Below are positions 27,151 through 33,965 of a stretch of DNA of 39,451 nt, piece after piece. Source of the stretch: Chloroflexota bacterium. Its GTDB lineage: Bacteria > Chloroflexota > Anaerolineae > DUEN01. The stretch spans positions 1-39,451 of the forward strand of contig JAADGJ010000034.1 in the NCBI GenBank assembly GCA_013152435.1, given 5' to 3'. Every line of letters starts with the position of its first letter. Positions within the stretch are counted from its first letter, which is position 1. A program made the translations under genes and the position numbers. The notes under the pieces were generated by a model. That model saw only the letters and a list, made by a program, of their open reading frames with translations, had not been told where the DNA came from and made no database searches.

Positions 27151-28536
27151 TCATCCGACCCGGAACGGCTCGTCGCCCATCTTCTCCTTGAGTTTATCCA
27201 TCTCCGCCTGGAGTTCCTCGTGTGCTGCCTGCACCGCCTCTTCAACGCTGACCTCACCGTTCCAGATGCCCTGGTAATGGCGGTTGAGCAACGGCTCGAT
27301 GATGTTGAAGTTGGGCGGTGAGACCACGGTGTCGGCGTAGTCCAGTGATTCGTAGAAGATCGCCGTGTTCGGTGGCCCATACTCTCGGAACTCGGGCGTC
27401 TCAGCGACGGAGCGAAGCGTGGGAATATTGCCGCCGAGCTTCACCATGTCCATGGAGGCCTCACGGCCTGACAGGAGCGTCAGAATATCCCATGCCTCGT
27501 CGGGGGTCTTGCACGCGTTGGTCATCCCCCAGCCGTCCGTGCCGGCGACGGTCCGCAGTGGGCCAGACTTATGGGGCTGGTACTGAAGGTCGTATGTCTC
27601 GAAGCCCGCGTTAAGGGAACCTCCGATGCACCAACGGCCGCAGGTCCGCATGGCCAGATGCCCGGAATGGAACTGTCCCCACTCGTCCCACCCGGCCGGG
27701 TTGGGAGCCACCTTGTGCTTCAAGATCAGGTCGGCCAGGAACTGGAGCGTCTCGGCGACCTTCGGGTCGAGCATGTTCGAATCGCGCCAGTCGTCAGTCA
27801 GAGGGCTGGTATCGTTGACAAAGTACCAGGCACACATCCCGAACATGCCCCCGCCCCAGAAGGAGTAGGCGTACAGGTCCTCAGCCGTGCCCTTGACATC
27901 GGCGATCTTCACGCAGGTTTCCAGGAAGTCGTCCCACGTCCAATCGGGGGAGGGGGGATCCACGCCCTTCTCCTCGAAGATGGCGGTGTTGTAGTACATG
28001 ACCATGTTGTTCCACGAGAAGGGGAATTCCATTTGCTGCCCCTTCCATTGCAACATCTCACGCAGCAGTTCGTGGGTGTCGTTCATGAGCATGTCCTGGG
28101 CCTCGGGATCGGCATCGAAGAATGGATCGAGCGGCCGCAGGACTTTGGTGGTGGATAGCAGGGGAATCCCCTCGACGGCGATCATCACCAGATCGAGCTG
28201 CTCGCCGCCGGCGATGCGCGTGATGATGAGGTCCGCATATCCGGACCATCCCCCTGGCATGTCGGTCTGATCCACTCTCAACTCGATGTTCGGGTATCGT
28301 TCCTTCGCCCGTTTCAAGGATCCGTCCCAGGTTTGCACGCCCATCTGGGATGTGGCGACGATGGTCACGGGCTCTGCGGCAGCTTTGGTCGGTTTCTCCT
28401 CCTGGACTTGTGGGGCGGCTTGGGGCATTCCTGCACATGCCGCAACCAGTGCGCCTGTGAGCGTCGCCGCGGAGAGGCGGAGCATCTCTCGGCGGCTCAC
28501 CTTATGACTTGTGAAGGGAGAATCTCGCCTTGCCAT
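27151..28536 (-). CDS. Sugar ABC transporter substrate-binding lipoprotein (extracellular solute-binding protein family 1)
   Basis: 461 aa; GGAGGAG six bases before the ATG (28536). The N-terminus has a twin-arginine-like VSRREML (13-19), a hydrophobic stretch and the lipobox VAAC with Cys34, so it is probably Tat- or Sec-exported and lipid-anchored. After an Ala/Pro/Lys linker, the mature protein begins PVTIVATSQMGVQTWDGSL. The middle (FPFSWNNMVMYYNTAIFEEKG, then PSPDWTWDDFLETCVKIADV) is the family 1 sugar-binding pattern, and TDGWGMTNACKTPDEAWDIL lies in the later lobe. It captures an oligosaccharide or glycoside and delivers it to the two permeases. It is first in the minus-strand locus and divergent from the response regulator gene. 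Confidence 0.94.
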   Translation of the reverse strand: MARRDSPFTSHKVSRREMLRLSAATLTGALVAACAGMPQAAPQVQEEKPTKAAAEPVTIVATSQMGVQTWDGSLKRAKERYPNIELRVDQTDMPGGWSGYADLIITRIAGGEQLDLVMIAVEGIPLLSTTKVLRPLDPFFDADPEAQDMLMNDTHELLREMLQWKGQQMEFPFSWNNMVMYYNTAIFEEKGVDPPSPDWTWDDFLETCVKIADVKGTAEDLYAYSFWGGGMFGMCAWYFVNDTSPLTDDWRDSNMLDPKVAETLQFLADLILKHKVAPNPAGWDEWGQFHSGHLAMRTCGRWCIGGSLNAGFETYDLQYQPHKSGPLRTVAGTDGWGMTNACKTPDEAWDILTLLSGREASMDMVKLGGNIPTLRSVAETPEFREYGPPNTAIFYESLDYADTVVSPPNFNIIEPLLNRHYQGIWNGEVSVEEAVQAAHEELQAEMDKLKEKMGDEPFRVG

Positions 28537-28819
28537 TTCTTCTCCTCCTGACTTGTGACTTATGAGTGATCCAGCAGACCGAGCCTCCGAGTCCCATGGA
28601 CAAAAATGACCGGCATCGCCAGCAGTTTCCTCAAGCCTCCTGATCCGTGAGATGGACTGCAGGCTGAGATCCCGGTTGTTGACCTGGGTGATTTTGACGA
28701 GAATGGCCAGAGGTGAATGCGGAACACGATTGCCAGCTGACTTGTGCTCATTGTATAATGTAATATAGATTTCTTACTCGATGGGTGACATTGGGCCTGA
28801 ATTAGGACAGAAAAGGGAC
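28537..28819. promoter_or_regulatory. Divergent intergenic control region with TGACTTGTG repeats
   Basis: The 283 bases between the divergent binding-protein and response-regulator genes hold no supported gene. The nine-mer TGACTTGTG occurs at 28505-28513 (inside the binding-protein gene start), 28549-28557 (just before its ribosome-binding site) and 28738-28746 (within the promoter spacer of the regulator gene). It is a candidate operator. No clear promoter for the minus strand was found. Confidence 0.4.
28730..28759 (+). promoter_or_regulatory. Sigma-70-type promoter for the response regulator gene
   Basis: TTGCCA (28730-28735), 18-base spacer, TATAAT (28754-28759). Initiation is expected near 28766, which would leave only about 15 bases before the upstream candidate ATG at 28781 and about 54 bases before ATG 28820. 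This supports the latter start. Confidence 0.75.
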
Positions 28820-30061
28820 ATGCTGCCCCGAGAGCAATTCCTGAAACACCTACGTGGCGCCTTAAATCATCTGTACGATGATCCAGGCTATCTGCGCCGT
28901 TCTCCTTTGGCTACCTTGTTGGGCGTGGCCGATCGATTCGACGCGCCGGCGGCCTTGCGACGCGTCCTGATTGAGGCGATTGAGTCCCTCGAGCCTGTGG
29001 GGGATGAGATGTCGCAGTCCCCTGCCTGGCAGATCTATGGTGCTCTCTATTACCGGTATGTGCAGCAGTTAAGCCGACAGCAGGTTGCAGATCAGCTGGG
29101 CATCAGCGTCCGCCAGCTGAGCCGCTGGCAGCGTGCGGCTCTGGAGACCCTGGCCGATACGCTCTGGGAGCAGTTCGACCTGGAGGCCAAGTTCTTTGAG
29201 AATGCGGGGAGCTCTTTCGAGCAAGAACCGGTGGCTATACCCACCGTGGACGAGGAGCTGGCTTGGTTGAAGGAGGTCCCGCCGGAAGCTCCGGTGGATC
29301 TTCACCAGACCCTGCTGGCAGTGCTGGATCGGATCCAGCCACTGGCCACGCAATATGGAGTTCACCTGGAGGTCATGCCTCTGGGAGATCTTCCCTATCT
29401 TGCCGTGCATCAGCTGGCTCTAAAGCAGGTCCTTTTGAATCTGATCAGTGTGGCCATCCATCGAGCTTCTGGCGGTACGATCGTCGTCTCCGGTAGGCGG
29501 TTGCACCAGGAGGTTGAGATCGAGATCCGGTGCGCTGAAGCCCATCCCGGGGATGCGCCGGTTGTTGATGATGATCAGGCCAGCGTGGAGATGGCGCGCT
29601 ACTTGGTGGACATGTGTAGGGGTAAGCTGAACTTGTCGATCGACGGGGGGAAGTTTAATGCCAGGCTCACGATCCCTGCTCTGGAACAGCTGCCCGTGCT
29701 GGTTATCGATGATAATGTAGACACCCTGAGACTCTTACAGCGATACACCTCAAATACCCGATATCATCTTGTCAGTACAGATGATCCTGATCAGATTCTG
29801 GACCTGGTTGAGAGGTTTTCCCCTCGTATTATCGTATTGGATGTGATGATGCCTCGGGTGGATGGCTGGGAGTTGCTGGCTTTGCTGAAGCAGCATCCGC
29901 TTACCCGCCATATCCCCATCATCGTGTGCACGATCCTTCCTCAAGAGGAACTGGCCGACTCCCTTGGTGCCGATGGCTATGTGCGTAAGCCAGTCAAGCG
30001 GCAGGCCTTCCTGGTTGCCCTTGACCGGCTGGCTGAATGGTTGGAGCCAGTATCTCGCTGA
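28820..30061 (+). CDS. Atypical response regulator: HTH, decayed HATPase-like region, C-terminal REC
   Basis: 413 aa from ATG 28820 (MLPREQFLKHLRGALNHLYD), preceded by AAAAGGG; an ATG at 28781 has no ribosome-binding site. Residues about 60-120 form a helix-turn-helix resembling sigma region 4 (QQVADQLGISVRQLSRWQRA). About 185-260 resemble the N-box part of a histidine-kinase ATPase (LKQVLLNLISVAIHRASGG), but the key Asn is Val and no DxGxG loop follows, so ATP binding is probably lost. About 292-413 is a receiver: VLVIDDNVDTL, phospho-acceptor Asp341 in IIVLDVMMP, and Lys in YVRKPVKR. This three-part architecture recurs in Chloroflexota. It is divergent from the sugar-uptake genes and convergent with the kinase, so it likely regulates that locus. 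Confidence 0.88.
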   Translation: MLPREQFLKHLRGALNHLYDDPGYLRRSPLATLLGVADRFDAPAALRRVLIEAIESLEPVGDEMSQSPAWQIYGALYYRYVQQLSRQQVADQLGISVRQLSRWQRAALETLADTLWEQFDLEAKFFENAGSSFEQEPVAIPTVDEELAWLKEVPPEAPVDLHQTLLAVLDRIQPLATQYGVHLEVMPLGDLPYLAVHQLALKQVLLNLISVAIHRASGGTIVVSGRRLHQEVEIEIRCAEAHPGDAPVVDDDQASVEMARYLVDMCRGKLNLSIDGGKFNARLTIPALEQLPVLVIDDNVDTLRLLQRYTSNTRYHLVSTDDPDQILDLVERFSPRIIVLDVMMPRVDGWELLALLKQHPLTRHIPIIVCTILPQEELADSLGADGYVRKPVKRQAFLVALDRLAEWLEPVSR

Positions 30062-32300
30062 TGACCTGGATGCAATCCAGGAGGATAGGGCCTGAGAGCC
30101 CGCCGTTACGTGTCACGGTCAACCTCTCGCTCACCACGGGACCACCGGTCGGATCTTTGCATGAAACCACGATGACCGGGATCTCTCGTATTGTGGGATC
30201 TTGGCCCTTCTCGTGAAGCACCCGGAACCCATCCTTTCCTGGCATGATCAGGTCGAGCAGCATGGCGTCAGGTCGCCGCTGGCGTAGCAGATTGAGCGCT
30301 TGCTGTCCGTCCCTGGCCTGCAAGATCCGGTAACCGCGTCGAGTTGCAGATAGCATACGTGTAAGAAGTTGTAGCTGTCCCGGCTCATCATCTACAAGCA
30401 GTATGGTCTCCACCTCCCCGCCCAGGTCCTCCAGCGCGGAGAGCAGCTTCTCTCGGGTGATCGGCTTCAACAGGTAGCGCGTGACACCCAACTGCCTGGC
30501 GGCCTCATCCTCTCCGGGTGCCCAACAGGTCATCACCGGCGTTCCGTACGGCAGGTCTGCCAGCCGATCCATCATGGCCGATGCATCTTCCAGCGGGGAG
30601 AGGTTGGCGATGAGCGCTTGAGCCGGCGAGCGCTTCAACTCATGTATCGCTTCTTCAGGGCTCTGGACAGAGACGATCTCGACGTTATCGCTATAACGGC
30701 GAAACAGCCGTTGCAGCATCTTCCCTTTCTCTAGAAGAACGAATCGAGGGTTCACCACCGGCGCAGGGGCTTCCGACCGCCTGGTGCGGACCCGGTACTC
30801 ATACCTGCTATATGGGCTGAACCATCGTTTTATGTCGTGGGCAGCATGAGCCGTGGGGGTAGGAGGCTCTATGGGTAGGCTGAAGGTGATCGTCGTGCCG
30901 ACCCCATTCCCGTTTGCCCCAAGCTGGCCCTGCGAGTGGGCAACGGGCGAAGGGCTCTCCACCCATATCTTTCCCCCGTGCATCTCTACGAACCGCTTGC
31001 TGATGCTCAACCCCAGGCCACTACCGCCATAACGGCGGCGTATGGAGCTGTCTGCCTGCTGAAAAGGCTCGAAAAGCCGTTCTCGATCTGCCAGGGGAAT
31101 GCCAGGGCCGGTGTCGATCACGCTGATCATCATGTGGCCTTCCTCGCGCCAGATCTTTACCCAGGCCCCACCCCGTTCGGTGAAACGGCCGGCGTTGCTC
31201 AGCAGATTGATCACCACCTGGCGGATACGCGTCCGGTCGCAAAAGATCAAGGGCAAGTCAGGGGGAAGCTCCACTTCCAAGGAGAGCCCCTTCGACTTGA
31301 ACAGAGGTTCCACAACTCGGGTGGCCTCTTCGATGATCTCATAGGGGGAGGTCCATTCCTTGCTCAGCGCCATGCGCCTGGCTTCGATCTGGCTGAGATC
31401 AAGCACGTCGTCCACCAGTTTGGCCAGATGTTGGCTATTACGTTGGATGACAGCGATATCGGCGAGAAGAGCGGGGGGCAGTTTCTCGCCGTACACTTGG
31501 GGCGACTCGGTGATCATCTCGCTGAAGCCGATGATCATGTTCAGCGGCGTGCGTAACTCATGGCTCACGTTGGCCACGAATTCCTCTTTCGCCCGGCGTG
31601 CCTCTTCAGCGACCCGGTACATCACCCGCAATCGATCCGACAACCTGGCCAGTTCCCCATTCGCCTGGATCAGGTCTTCCTGGACTTGTCGGAGCTTCGC
31701 TTGTCGATCACGGGCCTCCTCCATTTTCTGTCGGGCTTGTTCAAAGCTGAAGAGAGACCACTGCGTTACGGTGAGCAGCGTTTGGGTCGCGGCCCCGCCG
31801 AGCAGCCCGGCGAAGATCCCGCCCACGATGACCGAGGCGGCGTATCCGTTGGATATCGGGATCCATCCTAAGCCGGGGCCAAGCCCCAGCACCAATCCGA
31901 TCGCCAGGCCCTCGGCGAGCAAGCCAGCCGTCCAGCCCAGGGTAACCGAGGCCATGAGCGGCAACAATACGTATAGGAACACCACCTCGGATTGTCGGAA
32001 CAGGTAGATGATGAGCGTGATGGCTGTCGCGATCCCGAGGTGCCAGATCGCTTGAGCGAGGAGGTAGTATCTCCCGAGCAGCCAGAGGGACAGAGCGCAG
32101 GTCAGGATGATGACCCCGGTGACGGGGATGAAAGCGAAGCCCAGATGCCTTCCTACATCATCCGCGATCAGGAACTGCCAGATCAAACAGGCGCCGCCGG
32201 TGACGAGAATGATGTTGCGTGATGTGGATCGCAATAGATCGGTTACCGAGGAGACGAAGTTAGGATCAGATTTCAGCGAGATGCGTAGTGCGTGCCACAT
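29994..32300 (-). CDS. Hybrid sensor histidine kinase with two C-terminal receiver domains
   Basis: 768 aa; GGGGAGG precedes ATG 32300. Residues about 29-176 form six or so membrane helices, about 185-240 a coiled coil, then the phospho-acceptor SHELRTP with His247. The ATPase domain has NLLSNA (Asn365, Asn369), DTGPG (396-400) and GGSGLG (425-430). A first receiver (about 518-625) lacks the phospho-acceptor Asp (ANLS at that place) but keeps LLKPI. A second receiver (631-750) has VDDEP and Asp683 in LLDLIMPGKD, but lacks the usual Lys, ending TRNGGLSGPILLDCIQVI. The sensor region is membrane-embedded with no large outer domain. The last 68 bases overlap the 3' end of the response regulator gene on the other strand. 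Likely the partner kinase of that regulator. Confidence 0.93.
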   Translation of the reverse strand: MWHALRISLKSDPNFVSSVTDLLRSTSRNIILVTGGACLIWQFLIADDVGRHLGFAFIPVTGVIILTCALSLWLLGRYYLLAQAIWHLGIATAITLIIYLFRQSEVVFLYVLLPLMASVTLGWTAGLLAEGLAIGLVLGLGPGLGWIPISNGYAASVIVGGIFAGLLGGAATQTLLTVTQWSLFSFEQARQKMEEARDRQAKLRQVQEDLIQANGELARLSDRLRVMYRVAEEARRAKEEFVANVSHELRTPLNMIIGFSEMITESPQVYGEKLPPALLADIAVIQRNSQHLAKLVDDVLDLSQIEARRMALSKEWTSPYEIIEEATRVVEPLFKSKGLSLEVELPPDLPLIFCDRTRIRQVVINLLSNAGRFTERGGAWVKIWREEGHMMISVIDTGPGIPLADRERLFEPFQQADSSIRRRYGGSGLGLSISKRFVEMHGGKIWVESPSPVAHSQGQLGANGNGVGTTITFSLPIEPPTPTAHAAHDIKRWFSPYSRYEYRVRTRRSEAPAPVVNPRFVLLEKGKMLQRLFRRYSDNVEIVSVQSPEEAIHELKRSPAQALIANLSPLEDASAMMDRLADLPYGTPVMTCWAPGEDEAARQLGVTRYLLKPITREKLLSALEDLGGEVETILLVDDEPGQLQLLTRMLSATRRGYRILQARDGQQALNLLRQRRPDAMLLDLIMPGKDGFRVLHEKGQDPTIREIPVIVVSCKDPTGGPVVSERLTVTRNGGLSGPILLDCIQVISEILAPTIQPAGQGQPGRPAA

Positions 32301-32350
32301 AAGAGCCTCCCCTCTAGCATCCCGAAGCCATCAGGCACGCGAGACAACGG

Positions 32351-32451
32351 AGCACCGGCGAGCGTCGTCCGAATCCTTATCCTCAAAGAGGGCTAAAGCC
32401 TTCTCTCGCCGGTGCTATGATTTTAGCATAGCACTTCTTCGAGTTTATCAA
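32351..32451 (-). promoter_or_regulatory. Structured leader and promoter-like region upstream of the kinase gene
   Basis: On the minus strand, TTGATA (32451-32446) is followed by a TATGCTAAAAT stretch containing possible -10 boxes at spacings of 15 (TATGCT) or 20 (TAAAAT). That stretch lies in the hairpin GTGCTATG / CATAGCAC (32434-32412). Next AGCACCGGCGAG (32416-32405) can pair with CTCGCCGGTGCT (32362-32351), enclosing two small hairpins (GGCTTTAGCC and CCTCTTTGAGG). The two large stems share the AGCAC sequence, so they are mutually exclusive. About 50 bases remain to the kinase start. No known riboswitch class was recognised. Confidence 0.45.
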
Positions 32452-32534
32452 GGCTAAGTTCTATGGATCTTCGCCCAGGTAAAGCAACATATGGATTCTG
32501 GTCTCTGGGAGATTGAGCAAGCTCCCAGGGGAGG

Positions 32535-33905
32535 TCACGCGATCCCGCCGGAGGCCAGCTCGTACTTGCCCTGGATGCCTTTGACCTCCACCTGGGCGGC
32601 CCCTCGCCGGAAGTAGCTGCCGAAGGCGCGGGCCAGACGGCGCGCCTCCTCCGGGTACTCGTCGATCAGGTTCCTCCGCTCGCGCGGGTCCTCGATCAGG
32701 TTATACAACTCGTCCGGCTCCCCCTCCGGCCGCCGGATGTAGCTCCACGTCTTATCACGGATACACCGATCGGGCGCCTCGTGGTAGCCGGTGATGATGA
32801 CGTCGCGATGCTCATCCGCGTCACCGCGCAGCACCGGCAGGAAGCTGCGGCCGTGCATGGCCGACGTGTTGTGCGCAAGGCCCAGCAGATCCAGAATCGT
32901 GGGCAGCATGTCGTGGAACTGGACGATGGCCTGGGTGCGACGGGCGCCCTCGCCGCCGGGCAATCGGATCATGAACGGCACCTTGAGCAGCTCGCTATAC
33001 ATGCGGTCGCCGCCCTTAAGGAACTTGCCGTGATCGGCCAGGGGATGCCCGTGATCCGCCAACAGGACGATCACAGAGTCGTCGTAGTAGCCCAGCTCCT
33101 TCAACGCATCGAACAACCGGCCCAGGCAGTGATCCACGAACGCGGCTTCGCCCGCGTATAACCCCTGGATGTATCGGATCTCCTCGGGGGTGGCCCACTC
33201 CTCCGCCGGCCCGCCCATGGGCATGATGAGCCGCTTGCCGTTGTAGTTAGGATCCGTGTAGGTGTCGAAGCGAGCCGGTGGATCCCACGGCTCGTGCGGG
33301 TCGAAGGAGTCGATCCAGAGGAAGACGCGCTTGTGGACCCGGTTGTGCTTCAGCCAGTCGATGGCCTCGTCCACCACCTTGGCGGGGAACCAATCTTCCT
33401 CGCGAGTGAAATCGTCGGTGTTGGCGAGGAATTGGGCCACCCGGCCGCGCCACACCTCGTCATAATGCTCGTTGACGTAGTCATCCAGATTGCGGCGCGG
33501 CGGATGGGAGGTCCACGGGTCGTACTCCTGTCCCCGGATCCAGCGATACATGTGGAAGCCGCGGTGGAAGTTCATGCCCGGCGCCCGATAATGGTAGCAG
33601 TCGGAGATGAGACCGCACACGTATCCCTCGGCCCGCAGGATCTCGGCGATGGAGAGGTCCTCCTTGGTCAGAGGCTGCCAGGGGCGGAAGGGCAGCGTGG
33701 CCTGGCCGGTGAAGAGCTGCGTGCGCACCGGGATGGTTGGCAGCGCCTCAGGGTACGCGTTGTCGAAGACGATGCACTCCCGGGCGAACGCGTCCAGGTT
33801 GGGCGTCTGGCAGGCCGGGACGCCCTCGAAGACGGGCTGTCCGCCATTGTAGAAGCTGATGTGATCCTGTCGGAAGCTGTCCAGCATGATGCCGATGACG
33901 TTCAT
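32535..33905 (-). CDS. Sulfatase / alkaline-phosphatase superfamily hydrolase with Thr nucleophile position
   Basis: 456 aa; GGAGGG before ATG 33905; no signal peptide, so cytoplasmic. The metal-site start is VIGIMLDSFRQDH (Asp9), and the late metal site is VLLADHGHPLADHGKFLKGG near residues 280-295. The nucleophile region reads ALPTIPVRTQLFTG. Where formylglycine sulfatases have Cys or Ser before x-P-x-R, this protein has Thr57, so it cannot carry formylglycine there. Thr is the nucleophile in other branches of this superfamily (nucleotide phosphodiesterases, phosphonoacetate hydrolase), so a phosphatase or phosphodiesterase activity is possible. The rest (HEPWDPPARFDTY, EEIRYIQGLYAGEAAFVDHC) follows the sulfatase pattern. 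It is transcribed alone, between the kinase and glycosyltransferase genes. Confidence 0.88.
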   Translation of the reverse strand: MNVIGIMLDSFRQDHISFYNGGQPVFEGVPACQTPNLDAFARECIVFDNAYPEALPTIPVRTQLFTGQATLPFRPWQPLTKEDLSIAEILRAEGYVCGLISDCYHYRAPGMNFHRGFHMYRWIRGQEYDPWTSHPPRRNLDDYVNEHYDEVWRGRVAQFLANTDDFTREEDWFPAKVVDEAIDWLKHNRVHKRVFLWIDSFDPHEPWDPPARFDTYTDPNYNGKRLIMPMGGPAEEWATPEEIRYIQGLYAGEAAFVDHCLGRLFDALKELGYYDDSVIVLLADHGHPLADHGKFLKGGDRMYSELLKVPFMIRLPGGEGARRTQAIVQFHDMLPTILDLLGLAHNTSAMHGRSFLPVLRGDADEHRDVIITGYHEAPDRCIRDKTWSYIRRPEGEPDELYNLIEDPRERRNLIDEYPEEARRLARAFGSYFRRGAAQVEVKGIQGKYELASGGIA

Positions 33906-33965
33906 GGCTCACCCTCCGTAGTTCTTTGGGGCAAAGCGCTGCTTTGTCCCGGCTTTGTCACTCCT

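Noticed and set aside
28560-28751. Small minus-strand frame in the divergent intergenic region
   Set aside because: It has no domain and overlaps the regulator promoter; more likely non-coding.
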